Shown here: positions 1-4,957 of the stretch, in pieces
How positions within the stretch are numbered: the first letter of the stretch is position 1
How the letters are laid out: each line of letters starts with the position of its first letter
Assembly: GCA_002397155.1 (NCBI GenBank)
Contig: DGZR01000052.1
Coordinates: 15,021 to 20,489, forward strand
Reading direction: 5' to 3'
Source of the DNA: Firmicutes bacterium UBA4975
GTDB taxonomy: Bacteria; Bacillota; Proteinivoracia; UBA4975
DNA: 5,469 bases
Translations under genes and position numbers: made by a program
The notes under the pieces: model-generated
What the model saw: only the letters and a program-made list of their open reading frames with translations
Told to the model about the DNA's origin: nothing
Databases searched by the model: none

Positions 1-431
1 GCCAAGGAGGAAGCGGCGTTGCCGGTGGAAGCACAGGCCACCACCCGGGCCCCCGCCTCGGAGGCTTTGGCCACCGCCACGGCGGAGGCTCGGTCTTTGA
101 GAGAACCCGTGGGATTGAGGCCGTCGTCCTTGAGCCAGACTGTCCCCTTCAGGCCCAAAGCCCGGGCTAGGGCCGGGGTTTCATACAGGGGGGTCCAGCC
201 CACCCGCAAGGGCGAGGACCGCCCCCCGGGCTCGACTGGCAAGAGGGGGAGGTAGCGCCAAATGGTATACTCCCTGTCGGCAGCTAAAGCATCCCGGTCC
301 CATTCCCGCCGAAGCCGGGGGTAATCGTAGCCCACTTCCAGAAGGCCGCCGCAGGGACACAGGTAGCGATCGGGCTGGGGTTCGTAGTGTTTGCCGCAAC
401 TGAGGCAGTGTAGATCTGTCATGTAGCCCAT
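1..431 (-). CDS. Threonine synthase-like PLP enzyme, N-terminal part (cut by window edge)
   Basis: This partial gene enters from the left edge and shows its first 143 codons. Residues 9-27 carry four cysteines (C9, C12, C25, C27) in a zinc-ribbon-like arrangement, common at the start of bacterial threonine synthases. A T-P-L segment lies at 80-82. The PLP lysine is K112 in LNPTGSLKDR (105-114), and the substrate/PLP loop STGNAA follows at 135-140. These are fold-type II hallmarks; threonine synthase converts O-phosphohomoserine to threonine in the cytoplasm. I chose ATG at 431 because a GGGGG ribosome-binding run (438-442) lies six bases upstream; the in-frame ATG at 422 is too far from it. 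The start is 10 bases after the stop of the upstream PLP gene, so the two are probably co-transcribed and translationally coupled. No homoserine dehydrogenase or kinase gene is visible, so a non-threonine reaction is possible. The family call is firm, the exact substrate is not. Confidence 0.85.
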   Translation of the reverse strand, partial: MGYMTDLHCLSCGKHYEPQPDRYLCPCGGLLEVGYDYPRLRREWDRDALAADREYTIWRYLPLLPVEPGGRSSPLRVGWTPLYETPALARALGLKGTVWLKDDGLNPTGSLKDRASAVAVAKASEAGARVVACASTGNAASSL

Positions 432-441
432 GGTTTACCCC

Positions 442-1917
442 CTAGAGGAACTTTTGCAGAAGACCGGTGCGCTTGTTAAAGTCCATGACCAGGCGATCGA
501 TCTCGGCCGCTTGTTTCTGGATGCCCCCCCAGTAAGACTCGTGCTCATACCATTGGGCGTTTAGTTCATCCAGTTCCTTGCCCTGCTGCTCGATCCAAGT
601 GTAGTACTTGAGGTTGTGGACCCGCTGGCGCTCTTGGTAGGTAAGCTCCAGCAGATTATCTGTGCGCTGGCCCAAGAGGCTGTGGTGGTAGTCGATTGCC
701 GCCTGCTGGTCGGTGTAAGGACCGGCGACCTCGGTCATCTCGGCCAGGCGGGACCCGTACATCTCCATCGAGTCGGTGAAAACGGTGAGGACCACGTCTT
801 GCTCATCCAGTTCGTAGTAGCGGGCGAACTTGATCGAGCTGAGCAAGTTGGCCACACTGGAAATACCCAAAAGGGGCAGGCTCGCCATTTCTTCTTCTGT
901 TACCCCCCGTTCCCGGAGGTAGCCCAATCCCGGGCCCTCATTGAAGAGGCGGAGCACCGCCATGGTGTCTATATCGTCGACGGCGACTATCATGTCGGTG
1001 TTGCGCATGTTGTGAATCCAGGGCACGTGCTTGTCGCCGATGCCCTCGATGCGGTGGGCGCCAAAGCCGTTGCTGAGCAAGGTGGGACATTGAAGGGCTT
1101 CGCTGGCGGCAATCTTGCTGTGGGGGTAGTGCTGTTTGAGGCGGTCCCCGGCGGCGATAGTGCCGGCCGAACCGGTGGTGACCACCAGGCCGGCCAGTCG
1201 ATCCCGGCTGCCCAGGGCCCCTTTTAACAACTCTTCCAAAGCGCTGCCGGTGACTTCATAGTGCCACAGGTAATTGCCCTGCTCGTCAAACTGGTTAAAG
1301 ATCACGATGTTATCCCTGGTTTTTTTAAGCTCCCAACACTTGTCAAAAATTTCCTTGACGTTGCTCTCGCTGCCCGGGGTGGGTATGATTTCCCCCGCCA
1401 CGGTGGTCAGCCAGTCAAAGCGCTCCTGGCTCATGCCCTCGGGCAGGATGGCGATGGACTCGCAGGCCAAGAGCTGGGCGTTGTACGCGCCACCCCGGCA
1501 GTAGTTGCCGGTGGAAGGCCAGACCGCTTTTTGGCTGGTAGGATCGAACTGGCCGGTGATGAGGCGGGGAATGAGGCAGCCGTATGTCGCCCCCACTTTG
1601 TGGGCCCCTGTTGGAAACCACTTGCCAACCAGGCCGATTATCCTGGCTTTCACCCCGGTCAGCTCCCGGGGCACTTCCCAGCCGTTGACCGCACCGAAAC
1701 CGCCCCCCATTTTTTGGGGTTCGTTCTTCCAGGTGATCCGGAACAGATTCCAGGGGTCCACATCCCAAAGGCCTACTTTCTTAAGTTCGGCCAGGATGCC
1801 CGAGGGAATGAGGCTGGGATCCTTTTGCCAGGCCATGGGGGGGATAATGATGTTTTTTTCCCTTGCCCTGTCTACTGTGCGAGCCAGTTGCCTTTCGTCG
1901 ATCGTGAGATTGATCAT
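442..1917 (-). CDS. PLP-dependent enzyme, cysteine synthase/CBS-like fold, substrate unknown
   Basis: The 491-residue protein belongs to the fold-type II PLP enzymes. The probable Schiff-base lysine is K107 in PTGAHKVGATYG (102-113). S135-TGN-138 is the loop that grips the substrate carboxylate. GSAGT (249-253) is at the place of the PLP-phosphate loop, IEGIGDKHVP (290-299) matches the family's GIG-x-P element, and GISSVAN (351-357) matches the GISSGA element. TDSMEMYGSRL (381-391) resembles the DSGERYLST end of cysteine synthases. About 75 charged, tryptophan- and glutamine-rich residues (417-491) extend beyond the usual catalytic domain and are probably helical. No signal peptide is seen, so it is cytoplasmic. 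The ATG at 1917 follows GGAGG (1924-1928) by six bases. It is the first gene of an operon with the threonine synthase-like gene and is divergent from xdhC. Beta-replacement or beta-elimination on an amino acid is the likely chemistry; the substrate cannot be read from the sequence. Annotation as a plain cysteine synthase would be unsafe. Confidence 0.9.
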   Translation of the reverse strand: MINLTIDERQLARTVDRAREKNIIIPPMAWQKDPSLIPSGILAELKKVGLWDVDPWNLFRITWKNEPQKMGGGFGAVNGWEVPRELTGVKARIIGLVGKWFPTGAHKVGATYGCLIPRLITGQFDPTSQKAVWPSTGNYCRGGAYNAQLLACESIAILPEGMSQERFDWLTTVAGEIIPTPGSESNVKEIFDKCWELKKTRDNIVIFNQFDEQGNYLWHYEVTGSALEELLKGALGSRDRLAGLVVTTGSAGTIAAGDRLKQHYPHSKIAASEALQCPTLLSNGFGAHRIEGIGDKHVPWIHNMRNTDMIVAVDDIDTMAVLRLFNEGPGLGYLRERGVTEEEMASLPLLGISSVANLLSSIKFARYYELDEQDVVLTVFTDSMEMYGSRLAEMTEVAGPYTDQQAAIDYHHSLLGQRTDNLLELTYQERQRVHNLKYYTWIEQQGKELDELNAQWYEHESYWGGIQKQAAEIDRLVMDFNKRTGLLQKFL

Positions 1918-2048
1918 GGAAACCCTCCCTGTTCTTTAGTTAAATGGCTTTTATTTTTTTTCCATAAATTTTATTCCACTTAATTATTTCTATGCCACAA
2001 TTAACTTTTCCTGCCTGGGCCAGAATTATTTTCGCTTTTCCCCGATCC

Positions 2049-2077
2049 TTCCCCTGCCGGAGAAAATAGCTTATACT
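2049..2077 (+). promoter_or_regulatory. Candidate sigma-A promoter of the xdhC-like gene
   Basis: TATACT at 2072-2077 matches five of six bases of the -10 consensus and lies 29 bases before the ATG at 2107. The hexamer 17 bases upstream (TTCCCC, 2049-2054) is a poor -35, so an activator may be needed or the box may be coincidental. The box sits inside an inverted repeat (2069-2083). Confidence 0.4.
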
Positions 2078-2083
2078 GTAAGC
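2069..2083. repeat. Inverted repeat over the -10 box, possible operator
   Basis: GCTTA (2069-2073) and TAAGC (2079-2083) are perfect inverted arms around the five-base centre TACTG. The repeat covers the TATACT box upstream of the xdhC-like gene, where a bound repressor would block polymerase. Arms of five bases can arise by chance in AT-rich DNA, so the operator role is inference. Confidence 0.35.
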
Positions 2084-2106
2084 AAAACTTAGAAGGCGGG
2101 AAGGCC

Positions 2107-3072
2107 ATGAAACAACTGTGGACAGTTCTCCATACTTCTCTCCTGGGGGGACGGCCGGTCAGGCTGGCTCTGGCCCTGGCGGGCGAATTTTCCGGGCGGT
2201 ACGGCCTCTACCACCAAGACGGCACCCTCCTGGCCGGGGAGGATGTGGCCCCGGTTGAGGACCAGGGGACCCACTTTTCCCAATGGCTCTGGCCCCGGCC
2301 CGGCCTGGTCATCTTCGGGGCCGGCCACGTGGCCTTGCCCGTGGCCCAGATCGGCGCCCTTTTAGATTTTGAGGTCACCGTCTGCGACGACCGAGAAGAG
2401 TTCGCCAACAGCGGCCGTTTCCCGGGGGCCCGAGTTCTGGCCCTGCCTTACGAAGAGGCTTTTGAGCGCCTGACCATAAACAGCCGCCACTACCTGGTCA
2501 TTGTCACCCGGGGGCACTTCCACGACCGGGTCTGCCTGGCCCGGGCCCTGGCTACCGAGGCCGCCTATATCGGGGTGATCGGCAGCCCGAAAAAAGCGGC
2601 GGAAACCCGGGTCTGGCTTAAAGAACAGGGCTTTACTCCCGACCAAGTCCGGCGGATGTTTTCTCCAATCGGCTTGGGTATCGGGGCGAAGACCCCCGGC
2701 GAAATTGCTGTGAGCATCCTGGCGGAGATCGTCAGGGAAAAGAGTAAAAGACCGGCACCGGCCCAGATTGAAGAAATCGCCCTGGCCCTGGCCACTAAGC
2801 CCGCCGAGGAAGTCTGGGGCTTAATCACCGTCGTCTCCGCCCGGGGGTCCACCCCCCAGGGTGCCGGGGCCCGCATGCTTTTACTAGCTGACGGCCGAAC
2901 CCTGGGCACGGTGGGCGGCGGCTTGGCGGAAAGGCTGGCCCTGGACGCCGCCCAAGAGGTGATGGCGGAGGGAAAACCCCGCCTCCTGGAATACGACCTG
3001 GACAACACCCTGGCCGCTCAAGAAGGAATGGTCTGCGGCGGCAAAATGTCCATATTTGTCCAGCCCCAGTAA
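2107..3072 (+). CDS. XdhC-family molybdoenzyme maturation factor, domains in swapped order
   Basis: This 321-residue cytoplasmic protein carries both halves of the XdhC family. Residues 1-65 resemble the linker that precedes the Rossmann domain in classical XdhC. Residues 66-210 are the Rossmann domain: nucleotide-binding-like GAGHVA (71-76), acidic CDDREEFA (93-100), IGVIGS (155-160) and the family signature PIGLGIGAKTPGEIAVSI (187-204). Residues 237-321 are the XdhC/CoxI domain: GSTPQGAGARM (247-257), GTVGGGLAE (267-275) and GMVCGG (307-312) with C310. Classical XdhC has the CoxI half first. Family members bind molybdenum cofactor and deliver the sulfurated form to xanthine dehydrogenase-type hydroxylases, with a cysteine desulfurase as sulfur donor. 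The ATG follows AAGGCGGG (2093-2100) by six bases. It is divergent from the PLP operon and convergent with the small membrane gene. No hydroxylase gene is in the window, so the client enzyme is unknown. The family call is secure, the client is not. Confidence 0.93.
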   Translation: MKQLWTVLHTSLLGGRPVRLALALAGEFSGRYGLYHQDGTLLAGEDVAPVEDQGTHFSQWLWPRPGLVIFGAGHVALPVAQIGALLDFEVTVCDDREEFANSGRFPGARVLALPYEEAFERLTINSRHYLVIVTRGHFHDRVCLARALATEAAYIGVIGSPKKAAETRVWLKEQGFTPDQVRRMFSPIGLGIGAKTPGEIAVSILAEIVREKSKRPAPAQIEEIALALATKPAEEVWGLITVVSARGSTPQGAGARMLLLADGRTLGTVGGGLAERLALDAAQEVMAEGKPRLLEYDLDNTLAAQEGMVCGGKMSIFVQPQ

Positions 3073-3074
3073 AC

Positions 3075-3093
3075 AAAAAAGGCCCCGAGGCCT
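3075..3093 (-). terminator. Intrinsic terminator of the 79-residue membrane protein gene
   Basis: Read on the minus strand, AGGCC and GGCCT form a five-pair stem (3080-3084 with 3089-3093) around a TCGG loop, followed by a run of T (3080-3075). The stem is short but GC-rich. The TAG stop codon of the gene (3094-3092) overlaps the first arm. The plus strand has no T run after the hairpin, so it does not obviously stop xdhC transcription. Confidence 0.65.
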
Positions 3094-3331
3094 AACGGAA
3101 TTTGAATAGGACTTTGTTTATCGCCTGGAGAACCATGGGGTAGACGGCGGGGAAAGTGAGCAAGAAGACGATGCCGTTGAGGCCAATTCCCACTAAGCTG
3201 CCCCATAATTTTGTCGGCGATTTTTTAAATGAAAAAGCGGCAATGACGGTGAGAACGGAAAAACCGGCAAGGAAAAACCCGCTTAAAGCGGCCAAAACCG
3301 CCATGATCCCGTACTTGATCAATGGGTTCAT
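3092..3331 (-). CDS. Small membrane protein, two helices, function unknown
   Basis: I do not recognise the family of this 79-residue protein. It has two hydrophobic stretches, roughly residues 8-34 and 43-70, joined by a short positively charged, polar loop (FKKSPTKLWG, 35-44), and ends with the basic tail NKVLFKFR. This predicts a two-helix inner-membrane hairpin with no visible catalytic motif. It is very probably real: AGGAGG (3340-3345) lies eight bases before the ATG at 3331, an extended -10 sits further upstream, and a terminator begins at its stop codon, making it a complete monocistronic unit. It converges on the xdhC-like gene with a 19-base gap and is divergent from the deacetylase gene. 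Subunits of ATP synthase or secretion machinery can look similar, but no diagnostic residues support them. Confidence 0.75.
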   Translation of the reverse strand: MNPLIKYGIMAVLAALSGFFLAGFSVLTVIAAFSFKKSPTKLWGSLVGIGLNGIVFLLTFPAVYPMVLQAINKVLFKFR

Positions 3332-3385
3332 TTTTTAATCCTCCTGGTTTTAAAAAAGAATTAGAGATACCCTGCTTTGTCCCCT

Positions 3386-3394
3386 ACTATACCA
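3386..3394 (-). promoter_or_regulatory. Candidate extended -10 promoter of the 79-residue gene
   Basis: The minus strand reads TGGTATAGT from 3394 to 3386, an extended -10 element (TG, one base, TATAGT). No good -35 is seen 16-18 bases upstream, which suits an extended -10 promoter. Transcription would begin near 3379 and give a leader of about 48 bases. Confidence 0.4.
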
Positions 3395-3437
3395 CATTCC
3401 CCAGGAAAGATTCCAGAGGGGGGAATTGGCAGCAAAT

Positions 3438-3451
3438 GGCCGTAGACGGCC
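3438..3451. repeat. Short palindrome just upstream of the deacetylase promoter
   Basis: GGCCGT (3438-3443) and ACGGCC (3446-3451) are perfect six-base inverted arms around AG. The palindrome ends two bases before the -35 box, a usual place for an activator or repressor site. Its role is unproven. Confidence 0.35.
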
Positions 3452-3453
3452 GA

Positions 3454-3482
3454 TTGTCACCCCTCAAGGCATGCCGTATAAT
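3454..3482 (+). promoter_or_regulatory. Strong sigma-A promoter of the deacetylase gene
   Basis: TTGTCA (-35, 3454-3459) and a perfect TATAAT (-10, 3477-3482) are separated by the ideal 17 bases. Transcription should start near 3489, leaving a leader of about 15 bases that holds little more than the ribosome binding site. This argues for housekeeping vegetative expression and against a leader riboswitch. Confidence 0.8.
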
Positions 3483-3503
3483 ACTAAATGAGGAGAGGAG
3501 CAA

Positions 3504-4592
3504 ATGAAAATGCGGTATTTAATCGTCCCACTCATCCTAATCGTCCTGGCCTTATCCGCCTGCACTCCCGCCGTGGCGCCCCCGGACCCGCCGCCGGACC
3601 CCGGCCCCGGGCCCGATCCCGGCCCGGAACCCCCGCCGGAGTTTGACTTTGCCCTGTACAAGCCAAACGAATTGGGAGAGATACCAATCTGGATGTACCA
3701 CAATATCAAGGAACCCGAAGATATATGGGTGCGCACCCCGGATAACTTCCGCGCCGACCTCCAGCGCTTTTATGACCTGGGCTACCGCCTGGTCACCCTT
3801 ACCGACGTCATCACCAATAACATCAGCATTCCTCCCGGGACAAGCCCTATAGTCCTCACCTTTGACGACGGCAACACCAACAACTTTAAGCTCATTAAGG
3901 ATGCCCAGGGAGAGATAAAGGTCGACCCGGACTGCGCCGTCGGCATACTCCGGGATTTTGCGGAAAAGCACCCGGAAATGGGGAGCGCCGCCACCTTTTT
4001 CGTCCACCTCCCCCACCCCTTTTCCCAGTCCGATTCCTGGTACACCGGGGAATGGCGCACCTGGAAGCTGGAAATGCTCCTGGAGTGGGGCATGGAAATT
4101 GGCAACCACACTTTAAACCATAAACACTTAAAAAAAGATATCAAGAACCTGGACCAGCTCCTGGAACAACTGGGCAAGCCCCAGCAGCACCTGGACAATC
4201 TCATTCCCGGCCACAAGCTCAATTCCCTGGCCCTGCCCTACGGGGCCAAACCGGCAGCGGAGTGGCTGGAATACCTGCACCAAGGGGAGTACCAGGGCGT
4301 CTCCTACCGCCACGACGCCATCCTTTTAGTGGGCTCCACTCCGGCCAAGCCCTTTAACCACTTGGACTACTCCCCCCTGGCCATGCCCCGGGTGCGGGCC
4401 AGCAACTACCCCGACGGCGGGGCCAAGGACTTCTTGGACAAGGCCCTGGAGCGGCTGGAGCATACCCGCTACATCAGCGACGGCGACCCGGATATAATCA
4501 CCATCCCCGAAGAGGCCCGATCCAAGTTAAATGAAGAGAGCTTGGGGGAAAAGGAACTGCGGGTATATGATTTAACCGAAGAGAATAGGTAA
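3504..4592 (+). CDS. Lipoprotein polysaccharide deacetylase (CE4/NodB fold)
   Basis: The 362-residue protein is a secreted, membrane-anchored carbohydrate deacetylase. Residues 1-20 are a lipoprotein signal peptide: basic start, hydrophobic core, lipobox LSAC with C20 to be lipidated. A proline/aspartate/glycine-rich linker (23-46) follows. The catalytic domain opens with IPIWMYHNI (60-68), as in PgaB/IcaB-like deacetylases. TFDDG (119-123) gives the base D121 and metal ligand D122, and HTLNH (202-206) gives the metal histidines H202 and H206. LALPYG (242-247) replaces the usual R-x-P-Y-G third motif. Family members remove N-acetyl groups from peptidoglycan or poly-N-acetylglucosamine outside the cell; the substrate here is unknown. 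About 80 residues separate D121 from H202, longer than I would expect for compact CE4 enzymes. The ATG at 3504 follows AGGAG (3491-3495) by eight bases; the ATG at 3510 is a less likely alternative. A strong promoter sits just upstream and the gene appears monocistronic. No good plus-strand terminator follows it. Confidence 0.92.
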   Translation: MKMRYLIVPLILIVLALSACTPAVAPPDPPPDPGPGPDPGPEPPPEFDFALYKPNELGEIPIWMYHNIKEPEDIWVRTPDNFRADLQRFYDLGYRLVTLTDVITNNISIPPGTSPIVLTFDDGNTNNFKLIKDAQGEIKVDPDCAVGILRDFAEKHPEMGSAATFFVHLPHPFSQSDSWYTGEWRTWKLEMLLEWGMEIGNHTLNHKHLKKDIKNLDQLLEQLGKPQQHLDNLIPGHKLNSLALPYGAKPAAEWLEYLHQGEYQGVSYRHDAILLVGSTPAKPFNHLDYSPLAMPRVRASNYPDGGAKDFLDKALERLEHTRYISDGDPDIITIPEEARSKLNEESLGEKELRVYDLTEENR

Positions 4593-4613
4593 CTAAAAAT
4601 GGCCCATGTACCC

Positions 4614-4630
4614 CCGAAAAGGGATTTCGG
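4614..4630. repeat. Hairpin after the deacetylase gene
   Basis: CCGAAA (4614-4619) and TTTCGG (4625-4630) form a six-pair stem around AGGGA. TGGCC (4600-4604) can pair with GGCCA (4629-4633) as an alternative. The plus strand lacks a T run after it, so it is a poor terminator for the deacetylase, but it could protect the mRNA 3' end. On the minus strand the alternative stem is followed by a T run (4599-4595). Confidence 0.4.
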
Positions 4631-4657
4631 CCAAAATGGCTACAAGGCATAATCACC

Positions 4658-4701
4658 AAAAACGCTGCCGTCCGCGTTTACTTTATAACGCAGGCGGCAG
4701 C
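4658..4701 (-). terminator. Long hairpin reading as a terminator on the minus strand
   Basis: GCTGCCG (4664-4670) pairs with CGGCAGC (4695-4701), and GCGTT (4674-4678) with AACGC (4687-4691), around an eight-base loop. The three-base middle segments pair in part, giving a stem of about 15 pairs. On the minus strand one G and then five T (4662-4658) follow the stem, a good intrinsic terminator shape; the plus strand has no such run. No gene on the minus strand is visible upstream of it, so what it would terminate is unknown. Confidence 0.5.
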
Positions 4702-4880
4702 ACTTTACAGGTTTAAGATTTAGGAACCCTGTGGACTCCATCGCCCTCAACCGTCAACCGTATTCAATAGTGCCGAAGAATCTTCGCTTTTCTGTACCGT
4801 GCCACTCAGTCCCGCCAAACCCTGTCCTCCTTTACCCAGGGATTACCACTCGCCGCCTGTCAGGTCATATTGGTACTAGG

Positions 4881-4919
4881 AAAAAGTCTGGGCGTCTCCC
4901 TTGCCCAGCAAAATTTTTG
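4881..4919. terminator. Hairpin with T runs on both strands, possible attenuator
   Basis: CTGGGC (4888-4893) and GCCCAG (4903-4908) form a six-pair GC-rich stem with a nine-base loop. On the minus strand it is followed after two bases by five T (4885-4881). On the plus strand five T follow after CAAAA (4914-4918), a weaker arrangement. It lies about 50 bases before the start of the four-helix protein gene, so it could be an attenuator in that leader or a terminator for minus-strand transcription. Confidence 0.35.
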
Positions 4920-4942
4920 AAAATAAAGGGCACGTCCCCGAG

Positions 4943-4949
4943 AAAGGAG
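4943..4949 (+). promoter_or_regulatory. Ribosome binding site that sets the start of the four-helix gene
   Basis: AAAGGAG lies eight bases before the ATG at 4958. The reading frame stays open further upstream to about 4901, but no comparable site precedes the upstream ATG there, so 4958 is the start. Confidence 0.8.
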
Positions 4950-4957
4950 CGATTGAC

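Larger units (their letters stand above)
1918..2106. promoter_or_regulatory. Divergent intergenic region between PLP operon and xdhC-like gene
   Basis: This 189-base spacer separates two divergently transcribed genes and must hold both promoters. Its left two-thirds is very AT-rich, with a run of eight T at about 1953-1960. On the minus strand a TAAAAT-like -10 lies within the AT-rich stretch around 1960-1975, but no good -35 goes with it, so I do not place that promoter exactly. No riboswitch consensus that I know was seen. Confidence 0.5.
4593..4957. other. 365-base gap without a convincing gene, rich in hairpins
   Basis: No open frame here has a credible start and ribosome binding site: the frame opening at the GTG at 4731 has no Shine-Dalgarno and an unstructured, low-hydrophobicity product. 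The region holds several inverted repeats (4614-4630, 4664-4701, 4774-4786, 4888-4908), a tandem pair of TCAACCG (4747-4760), and two CCACTC...CCGCC...TGTC segments near 4802-4862. I found no clear sigma-A promoter for the downstream gene and no match to a riboswitch, tRNA, SRP RNA, RNase P or tmRNA that I know. Confidence 0.6.

Noticed and set aside
616..1983. Long open frames on the plus strand opposite the 491-residue PLP enzyme (616-1227, 1261-1983, 1505-1939)
   Set aside because: Their products have no recognisable motifs and lie antisense to a gene with clear PLP motifs; open antisense frames are expected in GC-rich coding DNA.
1985..2012. Possible sigma-54 promoter on the minus strand (TGGCAT near 1997-1992)
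   Set aside because: The -12 element (TTGCA type) is missing at the required spacing.
3322..3507. A 61-codon plus-strand frame before the deacetylase
   Set aside because: It runs through both divergent promoters and the deacetylase ribosome binding site, and has no binding site of its own.
3552..3670. GC-rich low-complexity stretch as a DNA repeat
   Set aside because: It is explained by the proline/aspartate/glycine codons of the lipoprotein linker that spaces the enzyme from the membrane.
4708..4755. Minus-strand fluoride-riboswitch-like string (GGCGATGG near 4745-4738)
   Set aside because: The closing half of the first stem and the conserved pseudoknot partners are absent, so the likeness ends after a few bases.
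4901..4957. A 19-residue N-terminal extension of the four-helix protein from an upstream in-frame start
   Set aside because: The extension is hydrophilic, covers a hairpin and the Shine-Dalgarno sequence, and lacks its own binding site; the ATG at 4958 has ideal spacing to AAAGGAG.
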